A stretch of DNA of 64,000 bases. Origin: Hymenobacter norwichensis DSM 15439 (GTDB lineage: Bacteria > Bacteroidota > Bacteroidia > Cytophagales > Hymenobacteraceae). Numbering within the stretch: position 1 is the first letter of the stretch; every line of letters starts with the position of its first letter. The notes beneath the pieces were generated by a model. That model did not search any database and was not told the origin of the DNA. It was given only the letters and a program-made list of their open reading frames with translations. The stretch spans positions 372,001-436,000 of the forward strand of contig NZ_ATVL01000006.1 in assembly GCF_000420705.1 (NCBI RefSeq), written 5' to 3'. The position numbers and the translations under genes were made by a program. Positions 8,499-16,743 of this stretch are shown piece after piece.

Positions 8499-10760
8499 TT
8501 ATAAAGTAACACGGAAGGTAGTGCCTTGGCCCGGTACGCTTTCCACGTCGAGGCTACCGCCATGATCCTCAACTATACGGTTGATGAGGTAAAGGCCGGC
8601 AGCAGAGTTTATTTGCTGTGGTGAGCGTGAAGCGCGCCCGCCTACCCGTGAAGGTTCCAATCCCAAGCCGTTGTCCTGCACCACCAGCTGGGCACGGCCA
8701 GTTGGGCCAGGCTTGCTTTCCAACCGAAGCCGTAAGGGGCGGCTAGGGTCATGCTGCCTAATGGAATTGCTTAGCAGGTTGGTGATAATGCTGAGCAAGT
8801 GCGGCCGCACATACGACACGGTAGGCAAACTTTGAAAATGGGTGGAAACTTCACCCCCTGAAGCTCGCAGGTGCGGATGCAAACCCAGCAATGCTTCGCG
8901 GGTAAGTGTTGCCAACGACAACTCCTCGGGCGGTAGCTGGTGCTGCTCTTGAGCTTTCACGAGCTGCGTTAGGTTTCGGACTGTTGCATTCCAGCGGCTC
9001 AGGCTGTTATCGGCCATTACCAGCAAAGCGTCGGCATCAGGGTCATGAAACGTTACGGCCTCGCGCATCTGCCCAAATAGTGCCTGCAAATTATGGATGG
9101 GCTGGCGCAACTCATCCGCCGCCGACTTCACAAAGGCATCTAACTCACGGTTCGCACGAGTCAATTTCTCGTTTTGCTTCTGTAGCTGCGTTGATTCTTG
9201 CTTTAGGGCTTCAATATCAGTGCTGCTACCGTACCATTTTACAATGTGGCCTTCTGCATTGCGTAGAGGTTGGGCGCGGTGTAGAAACCAGCGTAGCTCG
9301 CCATCATGCTGGCGCAATTGGCTTTGGTATTCCCAGGTAGCGTCGGCCTCAAGGCTGTGTTGTTGCTCAACTAAAGCTTGCACTACATCGGCCCCAGGAA
9401 CCAGGCTGGGGACACTCTCGCCAGTAGATTGCTGCACTTCGAAGCCCATGTAGGAAATAGCTGCCTTGTTTACAGTGGCCGCTGTACCGTCGGGGTTAAG
9501 CGTCCACAGTAATTGAGGTAGCGTATCAGTCAGTTCCTGGCACGGGTCGGGTTTGTCGGAGGGGGGAGTGCTGGTAGATGTGGGCTGCAAATCTTGCACA
9601 TCGGTCATGGTACCAAACCAGCGCACTACTCGGCCGGCCTCGTTACGAGTGGGCGCCATATGCGCAATGTGGCGCCGGTATTCACCATCGTACCGCCGAA
9701 TACGCGCATCCCAGCTCCACGGCTCTCCTTTGCTTAAGTGCTCGGGTAGCTCGTGCAGTATCTGGGCCCAATCGTCGGGGTTGAGGGCATCCACCCAATC
9801 GTGGGTATGAATGGCTTCCGGAGGCTGACCAGTGTAGCGAAACCACTGGGGGCTCAGGTATTCTACCACGCCTTCACCTGAACTGATAGAAGTTATCTGC
9901 GGTAGATTCTCGACTATATCCTGGTAAGGAGTAATAGGCTCTGCTTCAAGGTCTTGCTGAACATGAGCCGTAACCTCTTGCCCAAACACGAGCACCCCGG
10001 TAATGCGTTGGTTGGTATCGAGCAGAGGCCGGAGGCTGACGTCGAAATAGCGGGGCTGGTTGTTGGCATCAGGCAGGGCAAGGTTGTGTGCCGCTGCTAG
10101 TTGGCCGGTTTGGTAGGTGTGGCGAATGGCCTGTAGCGCCTCCGGAGCCTGAAGGTCGGTCAGGACGTTGGCGGCCAACCGGCCTAGCAACTGGTTTTGA
10201 TTGAGCAGCGCCGCCACCGCTGGGCCAACGTAGCTAATGCGGTGTTCTGGCCCGTGCAGCGTGATGACATGGCCCGGAACGTGGGCTAGGGTGTCGCGCA
10301 ACTGAGCAGCCTCCTCAGCTTGAGGCGCAGTAAAGGGCGCAGCCGGGCTAGCTGGGGCTGCCAAGGCCGTATTGTGGGCCGTAGCCAACCAGTGCGTAAC
10401 TGTTTGGTCGCCGAGGTCTATGCGGGTTAAGCTCGGCTGCCACCATCTGGCTTCGGCAATGGTGCCGGCCGACGCTGCTACTGGAAGCAGTGCTGGCGGC
10501 TGCACCCAGGGCATCGAGCGGACCACGCTGTGCGCGTAGGCCCACGCCGTAGCCACTGGCCCTAGCTGCAACTGGGCGTCGTGTAGAAGCTGGCCCACCA
10601 GCACCAGTGGGGTAGCAGCAGAAGGCGCAAGCTCCGCCAAGCCTACGCTGCTTGCCACGATGCGACCATCGTTATCAAGCAGAAGAGTAGGGGTAGGCAG
10701 GTAAGAAAAGGCCTCAGCAAACGGGTGTGACGCTGGCTGAGCGGACAGAGCGAAGGGCAT
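8499..10760 (-). CDS. Multi-PAS sensor kinase-like protein without the usual phosphoacceptor His
   Basis: A 753-residue protein with no obvious membrane segment. About four PAS domains are visible (roughly 15-130, 145-270, 275-400, 405-525; YLSPQWFRYTGQPPEAI and WFGTMTDVQDL are typical). A short coiled coil follows, then a DHp-like helix and a C-terminal HATPase domain with N-box NLLSNSIRQ, G1 box DNGLGLEP and G2 box GLYLINRIVEDHGGSL. In the DHp helix the canonical SHELR becomes ADELR: the His position is Asp549 (codon at 9114-9116), with another His five residues on. The ATP-binding side looks intact, so it may bind ATP and act as a scaffold, or pass signals in another way. It could respond to ligand, redox or light through PAS. 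No response regulator is adjacent. Confidence 0.85.
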   Translation of the reverse strand: MPFALSAQPASHPFAEAFSYLPTPTLLLDNDGRIVASSVGLAELAPSAATPLVLVGQLLHDAQLQLGPVATAWAYAHSVVRSMPWVQPPALLPVAASAGTIAEARWWQPSLTRIDLGDQTVTHWLATAHNTALAAPASPAAPFTAPQAEEAAQLRDTLAHVPGHVITLHGPEHRISYVGPAVAALLNQNQLLGRLAANVLTDLQAPEALQAIRHTYQTGQLAAAHNLALPDANNQPRYFDVSLRPLLDTNQRITGVLVFGQEVTAHVQQDLEAEPITPYQDIVENLPQITSISSGEGVVEYLSPQWFRYTGQPPEAIHTHDWVDALNPDDWAQILHELPEHLSKGEPWSWDARIRRYDGEYRRHIAHMAPTRNEAGRVVRWFGTMTDVQDLQPTSTSTPPSDKPDPCQELTDTLPQLLWTLNPDGTAATVNKAAISYMGFEVQQSTGESVPSLVPGADVVQALVEQQHSLEADATWEYQSQLRQHDGELRWFLHRAQPLRNAEGHIVKWYGSSTDIEALKQESTQLQKQNEKLTRANRELDAFVKSAADELRQPIHNLQALFGQMREAVTFHDPDADALLVMADNSLSRWNATVRNLTQLVKAQEQHQLPPEELSLATLTREALLGLHPHLRASGGEVSTHFQSLPTVSYVRPHLLSIITNLLSNSIRQHDPSRPLRLRLESKPGPTGRAQLVVQDNGLGLEPSRVGGRASRSPQQINSAAGLYLINRIVEDHGGSLDVESVPGQGTTFRVTL

Positions 10761-11264
10761 TAGATAAGGCGCAAAAGCAACTTAACAACAAGCGGGAGCT
10801 GCTTAAAAAACGGGCAGGGAAACCCGGTACTCTAGCGGTAACATAATTTAAATTATTACAAGTATATGTAATAATTCCCAGAATGCTACTCGGGTATTTT
10901 CATTTTAGTACGTAATACGCCTAAATCATATAGCCAGGATTGATTAAGCGGTGAAGAATTAGTTGGTACTATTGCAGAAGCCTGTGAATGAAGTGCTTCG
11001 AATGAAAGATCATCTATCAGTCGGTCGCCATTTTATGAGGCAAACTCAACCGCAAAACTGGTGGCTGGTAAATCAGATTTCTCAATCGGAGAAATTACCG
11101 CGTGTACGATAAAGTTCTTGCAACGTGTAATTTCAGAAAGAAAAAATATTCTTCAGCAAAGTACGTCTAACTGCGTAACCAGCCAACAGCTACTCTCTAT
11201 AGATTGGAGTGAATAAGCAATTGCCTATCATTGGCAGCCAACGCATATTCCCAGCCGCCCTCCT
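10761..11264. other. Intergenic region, divergent promoters
   Basis: A 504-bp AT-richer gap between the PAS kinase (-) and an acetyltransferase (+). The only clear structure is the 10-bp inverted repeat at 10851-10876, described separately. No credible coding sequence was seen on either strand. Confidence 0.6.
10851..10876. promoter_or_regulatory. Inverted repeat AATTATTACA-N6-TGTAATAATT, possible operator
   Basis: Perfect 10-bp arms with a 6-bp spacer, about 90 bp upstream of the PAS kinase start. The size and symmetry fit a dimeric regulator site. Confidence 0.4.
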
Positions 11265-11831
11265 GTGCTATCCATCCAATTGAACCCGTTCCCGGAGCTT
11301 CGCACGGCCCGGCTGCTACTGCGTGAGCTAACTGAAGCAGATGCACCTATGCTGCTGGTGCAACGCTCAGATATCCGCATCATCGAGTACTTGGAGCGGG
11401 AACCTGATACCACCATAGCCCAAACGCTGGAACTTCTCAGCTTAATAAAGCGCAACATCACCGAGAATAAGGGTATCACCTGGGGAATAGTGCGGCCAGC
11501 AAGCCCGGATGTGCTGCTGGGTACTATTGGGCTCTGGCGCATGATTCCCAAGCACCATCGGGCCGAAATTGGGTACGCGCTGCACCCCGATTACTGGCAG
11601 CAGGGTATTATGAGCGAAGCCATGGCCGCAGTGCTGGCTTTCGGCTTTGAGGTGCTGAAGTTGCACAGTGTGGAAGCCAACGTAAACCCACGCAATAAAG
11701 CGTCGTGCAAGCTTCTGGAGAAACACGGCTTTGTGCAGGAAGCGTACTTCCGACAGAATTACTTTTTCCGTGGGCAATTCCTGAATTCCAGCATCTACTC
11801 CTTGCTTACTCCCGAGGCCCGGCAAGGCTAG
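11265..11831 (+). CDS. GNAT-family N-acetyltransferase (RimJ/RimL type)
   Basis: A 188-residue acetyltransferase. The beginning LRTARLLLRELTEADAPML is typical of the RimJ/RimL group, and the acetyl-CoA region is seen in LLGTIGLWRM, RAEIGYALHPDYWQQGIMSEA and NPRNKASCKLLEKHGF. Members acetylate N-terminal amines of ribosomal proteins or small molecules; the substrate here is unknown. The start is uncertain: GTG at 11265 gives the listed length, TTG at 11280 is also possible, and no ATG suits. Confidence 0.82.
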   Translation: MLSIQLNPFPELRTARLLLRELTEADAPMLLVQRSDIRIIEYLEREPDTTIAQTLELLSLIKRNITENKGITWGIVRPASPDVLLGTIGLWRMIPKHHRAEIGYALHPDYWQQGIMSEAMAAVLAFGFEVLKLHSVEANVNPRNKASCKLLEKHGFVQEAYFRQNYFFRGQFLNSSIYSLLTPEARQG

Positions 11832-11887
11832 TCTGATACGTAAGTGCAACTATAGCAGCAAGAAAGAAGTAGGAGAAAAGAAACGAC

Positions 11888-13261
11888 GTGCTTTCTTTTT
11901 CTTTTATGCTACGATTTCCTTTCCAGTTGCCGGTAGCGGCCTTGGTACTGCTGGTCTCTGCCTGCAACCAGGGTAAACCTGCTGCCGATACTCCTACTAA
12001 CACGCCTGCTCCGCCAATGGCCGCTTCGCCCGACTCTGCGGTGTCGGAGGCGGCGGCTCCTACGCTACCCGAACCGTACGCCACCAAATCGGTGACCAAG
12101 CGCAGCAAGGTGATAGGCTGGCCAGCCGGCAAAACGCCGGTGGTGCCCGCAGGCTTCACCGTAACGGAGTATGCTGCCGACTTCAAGAGCCCGCGCTGGG
12201 CTTATATCACGCCCAACGGCGACGTGCTAGTGGCCGAAGCCAACACTATTCCCACTACTTTCAAGAAGAAAGTGGCCGCCAAGCTGGACCTCGACCCCTC
12301 GAAGTCGTTGCAGGAAACCAGTGCCAACCGCATTACGTTGCTGCGCGATACCAACAAAGACGGTAAGCCCGATGTGCGCGAAACGTTCCTGGCCAACCTC
12401 AACCAGCCTTTCGGGATGCTGGTGCTGGGCAATTACTTCTACGTGGCCAATACCGACGGTGTATTACGCTACGCCTATAAGCCCGGCCAAACCAAGATTA
12501 CCGGCCCCGGCGAAAAGATTCTGACCCTGCCTGGCAAAGGCTACAACAACCACTGGACCCGCAACTTGCTGGCTAATGCTGATGGCTCGAAGATTTACGT
12601 GAGCGTGGGCTCCAGCTCCAATGTGGGTGAAAACGGCATGGAGTACGAGCAGCGCCGGGCCAATATTCTAGAAATCAACCCCGATGGCACGGGCGAGAAA
12701 GTGTACGCCGCCGGCCTGCGTAACCCGGTAGGCATGGATTGGAACCCGAGCACCAAAGCCTTGTGGACGGCCGTAAACGAGCGGGATGAACTAGGCGACG
12801 ACTTGGTACCCGACTACCTGACCAGCGTGCAGCCCGGCGCCTTCTATGGCTGGCCCTACTCGTATTTCGGCCAAACGGAGGACCCACGCCGCAAGGGTGA
12901 GCGGCCAGATTTGGTGAAGAAAGCCGTGGTGCCGGAAGTGCCGTTAGCCCCACATTCTGCTTCCTTAGGGCTGGCATTCTACGATGGCAAGGCCTTCCCG
13001 GCTAAGTACCAGAAAGGGGCTTTTGTGGGGCAGCACGGCTCCTGGAACCGCTCGGAGTTTACGGGCTACAAGGTGGTGTTCGTGCCGTTTGAGAACGGCA
13101 AGCCCGCTGGTAAGTCTGAAGACTTTGTGAGTGGCTTTGTGGCCAACACCGGCGACAAGGAAGTGTACGGCCGGCCCGTGGGCGTAACGGAAATGCCCGA
13201 TGGCTCACTCCTGGTGCTCGATGATGCTGGCAACAAAGTATGGCGTGTAGCCGCCCAATAG
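11888..13261 (+). CDS. Sorbosone/glucose dehydrogenase-like beta-propeller lipoprotein
   Basis: A protein of about 457 residues with a lipoprotein signal (ALVLLVSACNQG), then a Pro/Ala-rich linker and a beta-propeller of the PQQ-dependent sugar dehydrogenase (L-sorbosone dehydrogenase) family: FKSPRWAYITPNGDVLVAEA, NRITLLRDTNKDGKPD, KIYVSVGSSSNVGENG, GLRNPVGMDWNP, GQHGSWNRSEFTGYKVVFV. It would oxidise sugars or aldoses in the periplasm with electrons passed to PQQ, if PQQ is available; no PQQ genes are seen here. The start could be GTG 11888, preceded by AGGAG at 11871-11875, or ATG 11906. It ends before a hairpin terminator at 13282-13353. Confidence 0.82.
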   Translation: MLSFSFMLRFPFQLPVAALVLLVSACNQGKPAADTPTNTPAPPMAASPDSAVSEAAAPTLPEPYATKSVTKRSKVIGWPAGKTPVVPAGFTVTEYAADFKSPRWAYITPNGDVLVAEANTIPTTFKKKVAAKLDLDPSKSLQETSANRITLLRDTNKDGKPDVRETFLANLNQPFGMLVLGNYFYVANTDGVLRYAYKPGQTKITGPGEKILTLPGKGYNNHWTRNLLANADGSKIYVSVGSSSNVGENGMEYEQRRANILEINPDGTGEKVYAAGLRNPVGMDWNPSTKALWTAVNERDELGDDLVPDYLTSVQPGAFYGWPYSYFGQTEDPRRKGERPDLVKKAVVPEVPLAPHSASLGLAFYDGKAFPAKYQKGAFVGQHGSWNRSEFTGYKVVFVPFENGKPAGKSEDFVSGFVANTGDKEVYGRPVGVTEMPDGSLLVLDDAGNKVWRVAAQ

Positions 13262-13281
13262 TTGCCTGAACTACTGTAACG

Positions 13282-13353
13282 GAAGCCCCGCTTTGCAATT
13301 CAACCTATAGCCGCACTTATATGGGCTTAGAGGTGGTTGTAAGGCGGGGCTTC
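13282..13353 (+). terminator. Terminator hairpin with long loop
   Basis: GAAGCCCCGC (13282-13291) pairs perfectly with GCGGGGCTTC (13344-13353), 20 bp after the stop codon of the sorbosone dehydrogenase-like gene. The loop of 52 nt is long and there is no T-run, so it may be a stabilising 3' structure instead. Confidence 0.5.
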
Positions 13354-13461
13354 TGCTATTGATTGGTGTTGCGCTGGCAATAAAATCTTGGGGAGGTGTA
13401 ATGAATTGCAAAGGCCCGCGAATAATGTGGCATCTTTCCTGTCACTCTCTATTCAAGCACT

Positions 13462-14373
13462 ATGTTTTTGCCGAAAAAAATCACGCTGCTGGCGGTGTTG
13501 GCCCTGGCTTCTTTCAGTACTCAGGCCCAAAAGGCCCCGCGTAAAGCCACCGCTACCAAAACGCAGGTTGCCTCAGCTGCTCACTCACTCCTGTGGGAAA
13601 TTTCTGGTAAAGACCTGGCGCAGCCTTCCTATTTGTTTGGCACCGTGCATCTAATATGCCCCGCCGATTTGTTGGTGAGCGAGCCGCTGAAACAGGCATT
13701 CAGTAAAACGCAGCAGGTGGTAATGGAACTCGACATGGATAGCCCCACCATGATGCAGGAAATGCAGAGCGACATGCTGATGAAGGACGGCCAGAATCTG
13801 CAAAAGCTCCTCTCTACCTCCGACTACACCGCCGTTGGCACCTATATGCAAGCGAAAGTGGGCTTGCCGATTGATAAAGTTGGAGCCGTGAAGCCCTTCA
13901 TTCTCAGCTCTATGCTCTACCCGGCACTGCTGGGCTGCACGCCGGCCAGCTACGAGGGTACCTTTGTGAAAATGGCACAGGAGCAGAAGAAAGAAGTGCT
14001 GGGTTTGGAAACCGTGCAGGAGCAGTTAGGCCTGTTCGACAAGATTCCGTACGGTGAGCAAAGCAAAATGCTGGCCGATATGGTAAACAAAGAAGCGGAA
14101 GCCAAGCAGGAACTGCAGAAAATGATGGCGCTCTATAAGACGCAGGATGTGGAGCAACTGCACAGCCTCACGGCCAGCAGCATGTTCAATTTCGAGCAGT
14201 ACGAAGACTTACTTCTCGATTCGCGCAACCAGCACTGGATTGCTGGTATTGGGCAGTATGCTACGGCCAAGCCCACGTTTTTTGCCGTGGGTGCCGCTCA
14301 CTTGGGCGGTCCGAAGGGCGTGCTGGCGCTACTACGGCAACAGGGCTACCAAGTGAAGCCGGTGGTGCAATAA
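13462..14373 (+). CDS. TraB/GumN family protein
   Basis: A 303-residue exported protein: signal peptide (KKITLLAVLALASFSTQAQ) followed by a TraB/GumN domain, recognised from LLWEISGKDLAQPSYLFGTVH, VVMELDMDS, GLETVQEQLGLFD and the closing FAVGAAHLGGPKGVLALLRQQGY. Family members are proposed metal-dependent proteases (Tiki-like) with conserved GxxH and Glu residues, both visible here. The physiological substrate is unknown. The next gene starts 25 bp downstream but appears to have its own promoter. Confidence 0.9.
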   Translation: MFLPKKITLLAVLALASFSTQAQKAPRKATATKTQVASAAHSLLWEISGKDLAQPSYLFGTVHLICPADLLVSEPLKQAFSKTQQVVMELDMDSPTMMQEMQSDMLMKDGQNLQKLLSTSDYTAVGTYMQAKVGLPIDKVGAVKPFILSSMLYPALLGCTPASYEGTFVKMAQEQKKEVLGLETVQEQLGLFDKIPYGEQSKMLADMVNKEAEAKQELQKMMALYKTQDVEQLHSLTASSMFNFEQYEDLLLDSRNQHWIAGIGQYATAKPTFFAVGAAHLGGPKGVLALLRQQGYQVKPVVQ

Positions 14374-14383
14374 ACCCGTTGCT

Positions 14384-14391
14384 TACCTTTG
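14384..14391 (+). promoter_or_regulatory. -7 element TACCTTTG close to the start codon
   Basis: TACCTTTG fits TAnnTTTG exactly and ends 7 bp before the ATG at 14399, predicting a very short or absent leader. The same sequence is found just upstream of two other genes (59482-59489, 60055-60062). Confidence 0.5.
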
Positions 14392-14398
14392 CGGGCGT

Positions 14399-15055
14399 AT
14401 GCTGACCCCGCTAATTCGCCTGTTGAGCTACTTGGTTCCCATCACCCGCACCGTACAATCAGAGGTGAGCGGGCCGCTGGAAGTGACGTGGCGCAAAGGC
14501 CATAAGGTGCTCGATACGCGCCACGCCAACTACTCGTACGGCTCATTGCAGCAGGTGCTGCGCTATGGGCTGCTGTTCGTGAAGCCCCGGCAAGCCAGCC
14601 ATACCCTGCTGCTGGGGTTGGGGGGCGGCTCGGTGGTAGCTACTTTGCGCAAGGAGCTAGGGTACGAGGGGCAGATTACGGCCCTTGAGCTGGACCCCGT
14701 AGTTATCAGGCTGGCCGATGCGGAGTTTGGTGTGCGGCCCGATGCCCAACTCGATATTGTGTGCGCCGATGCCTTCGACTGGATACGCACCGCGCCGGCC
14801 AGCCAGTTCGGCCTAGTGATTGTGGACTTGTTTGTGGACCTGCACCTGCCGGCCGGGCTGCAAACCGCCGACTTCTGGCAGCACGTGCGGCGGGTGCTGT
14901 ACCCCAGCGGTTACGTGCTGTTCAACACGCTCAGTGAGGTGCCGCTGTACGTAGGCAACGACGAACTGCCGACTTATTTGGCCGGGGCTGGCTTCTCGGT
15001 GCAGGATCTGGAAGTAGAGCGCCTCAATCAGCTGCTGATTCTGCAGAAGTTGTAG
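14399..15055 (+). CDS. Spermidine synthase-like methyltransferase-fold protein
   Basis: A 218-residue soluble protein with the Rossmann core of spermidine synthases: TLLLGLGGGSVVATLRKELG (cofactor loop), ITALELDPVVIRLAD (acidic residue binding the nucleoside), and IVCADAFDWI then LVIVDLFVDLHLPAGLQT. It is shorter than true SpeE (about 280 residues) because most of the N-terminal beta domain is missing. Such short proteins are common in Bacteroidota and their substrate is unknown; a SAM-dependent methyltransferase is the alternative. It is followed 77 bp later by the DedA gene. Confidence 0.8.
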   Translation: MLTPLIRLLSYLVPITRTVQSEVSGPLEVTWRKGHKVLDTRHANYSYGSLQQVLRYGLLFVKPRQASHTLLLGLGGGSVVATLRKELGYEGQITALELDPVVIRLADAEFGVRPDAQLDIVCADAFDWIRTAPASQFGLVIVDLFVDLHLPAGLQTADFWQHVRRVLYPSGYVLFNTLSEVPLYVGNDELPTYLAGAGFSVQDLEVERLNQLLILQKL

Positions 15056-15132
15056 CCGCGCAAGGATTTATGCGCCGCCGGGCCGTTCGTTCGGTGGGCA
15101 TGTGCTTTCTTTGTAGCCTAAACCCGGCTTCT

Positions 15133-15789
15133 ATGGAAATCCTGAAACACTTTGTTGATTTTATCCTGCACCTCGACAAGCATTTGGGGGCAATTATTCA
15201 GGATTATGGCAGCTGGACCTACGCCATTCTCTTTCTGATTATTTTCGTGGAAACCGGGGTGGTGGTGCTGCCCTTTCTGCCCGGCGACTCCCTGTTGTTT
15301 GCGGCTGGTTCGTTGGCCGCTTTGCCCGGCTCACCCCTAAATGTGTGGGTGATGATTGGCCTGCTCATTTTGGCTGCCGTCCTTGGCGACACACTCAACT
15401 ACCACATCGGCGACTATCTGGGGCCGCGGGTGTTCCGAGAAAATTCCCGGTTTCTGAAGCGCGCCCACTTGGAGCGCACGCAGCAGTTCTATGAGAAGCA
15501 CGGCGCCAAAACCATCATTCTGGCCCGCTTTATCCCTATTATCCGCACGTTTGCGCCGTTTGTGGCCGGCGTGGGTACCATGAGCTACAGCAAGTTTTTG
15601 AGCTACAACGTGGTAGGCGCGGTGCTGTGGGTATCGTTGCTAACGCTGGCTGGCTATTACTTCGGGGGGTTAGAAGTAGTGCAAAAGAACTTCTCGTTGG
15701 TGGTGCTGGCCATTATCGGGCTGTCGGTGCTGCCGGTGATATTCGAGTTCATTAAGGCACGCCGCACCAGTGGCCGGCCAGTGGCGTAG
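15133..15789 (+). CDS. DedA-family inner-membrane protein
   Basis: The start is placed at ATG 15133, giving 218 residues (MEILKHFVDF...), because the upstream in-frame part reads as non-membrane, Arg/Cys-rich sequence. The protein has the DedA/VTT pattern: WTYAILFLIIFVETGVVVLPFLPGDSLLF, then GDTLNYHIGDYLGP, the amphipathic FYEKHGAKTIILARFIPIIRTFAPFVAGVG and C-terminal TM helices. DedA proteins act as lipid carriers (scramblases or undecaprenyl-phosphate flippases) and support membrane homeostasis. A terminator hairpin follows. Confidence 0.9.
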   Translation: MEILKHFVDFILHLDKHLGAIIQDYGSWTYAILFLIIFVETGVVVLPFLPGDSLLFAAGSLAALPGSPLNVWVMIGLLILAAVLGDTLNYHIGDYLGPRVFRENSRFLKRAHLERTQQFYEKHGAKTIILARFIPIIRTFAPFVAGVGTMSYSKFLSYNVVGAVLWVSLLTLAGYYFGGLEVVQKNFSLVVLAIIGLSVLPVIFEFIKARRTSGRPVA

Positions 15790-15835
15790 GTTGGTTACTG
15801 CCCGCGCTTCGTCAGAATAATCTTATTTCTTTTAT

Positions 15836-15872
15836 AAAAACCACTCGTTCCTTGGGGGCGGGTGGTTTTTTG
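15836..15872 (+). terminator. Intrinsic terminator after dedA
   Basis: AAAAACCAC (15836-15844) pairs with GTGGTTTTT (15862-15870), with a T-run within and after the right arm. Confidence 0.8.
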
Positions 15873-15905
15873 TGTTGCTTGCTGCCAAATTGCTAGTTGC
15901 TTGTT

Positions 15906-16643
15906 ATGTCTGAATTCGGATTGCTCGGCCGCTCTTTGAAGCACTCATTTTCGCAAACGTATTTCACCCAGAAATTCTATAGCCTCAACCTGACCGAGCA
16001 CCACTACGAGCTGTTCGAGTTGCCAACCATCGACGAGCTACCGGCGCTGCTGGCCGCTCACCCCGATTTGCGCGGCCTGAACGTCACGATTCCTTACAAA
16101 GAGCAAATCTGGCCTTTCCTCAATGAGGTGGCCCCGTCGGCGGCCCGCGTGGGTGCCGTCAACGTTATTGAGTTCACCGACGACGGCCGTCTGATTGGAC
16201 ACAACACCGACCTAGCCGGGTTTCGGGAGTCGGTGCGCGGGCTGCTGCCGGCGGGCTTCACTAGCCGGGCCCTGATTCTGGGGAGCGGCGGTGCTTCCAA
16301 GGCTGTAGAAGTAGCCCTGCGCGACTTGGGTATCGGCTATTGGGTGGTGTCGCGCAATCCGCTGGGCGCGGGTCTCACCTACGCCGACCTCACGCCGCAG
16401 CTGTTCCAAGACCATCTGCTCATTATCAACGCCACCCCGCTCGGTACCTACCCCGAAACCGACCAATATCCGCCTATCCCGTACGAGTACCTCACCAGCC
16501 AGCACCACCTCTTCGACCTCATCTACAACCCCAGCGAAACCGAGTTCATGCGCCGCGGCCAAGCCCTGGGTGCCCAAACCAAGAACGGCTTCGAAATGCT
16601 CTGCATCCAAGCCGAAGAAGCCTGGAAGATTTGGGCGCGGTGA
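15906..16643 (+). CDS. aroE: Shikimate dehydrogenase
   Basis: A 245-residue enzyme with ATG at 15906 (MSEFGLLGRSLKHSFSQ); the in-frame TTG nine bases earlier is unlikely. AroE reduces 3-dehydroshikimate to shikimate with NADPH in aromatic amino-acid synthesis. Signatures: GRSLKHSFSQTYF (substrate site), LNVTIPYKEQIWPFL (catalytic Lys), VGAVNVIEF, GHNTDLAGF (catalytic Asp), ALILGSGGASKAV (NADP loop), LLIINATPLGTYPE, and the closing NGFEMLCIQAEEAWKIW. The length is slightly short, as usual for Bacteroidota. It converges with a TonB-dependent receptor gene; the stop codon lies inside a long inverted repeat. Confidence 0.95.
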   Translation: MSEFGLLGRSLKHSFSQTYFTQKFYSLNLTEHHYELFELPTIDELPALLAAHPDLRGLNVTIPYKEQIWPFLNEVAPSAARVGAVNVIEFTDDGRLIGHNTDLAGFRESVRGLLPAGFTSRALILGSGGASKAVEVALRDLGIGYWVVSRNPLGAGLTYADLTPQLFQDHLLIINATPLGTYPETDQYPPIPYEYLTSQHHLFDLIYNPSETEFMRRGQALGAQTKNGFEMLCIQAEEAWKIWAR

Positions 16644-16741
16644 AGTGGTGAGATGGTGAAGTGGTGAGATTGATGTTCCGCTGGCGCAAGCTGCGTGGTT
16701 GAAACGTCAAACTCACAATTTCACCATCTCACCACTTCACC
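16639..16741. terminator. 22-bp perfect inverted repeat between convergent genes, with a 16-bp tandem copy
   Basis: The arms at 16639-16660 and 16720-16741 are exact reverse complements. The left arm holds the aroE stop codon and the right arm ends 2 bp before the receptor's stop. In addition the 16-bp word GGTGAAGTGGTGAGAT is repeated in tandem at 16639-16654 and 16655-16670, so two alternative pairings are possible. It likely serves as a bidirectional terminator or 3' stabiliser. Confidence 0.65.
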
Positions 16742-16743
16742 AC

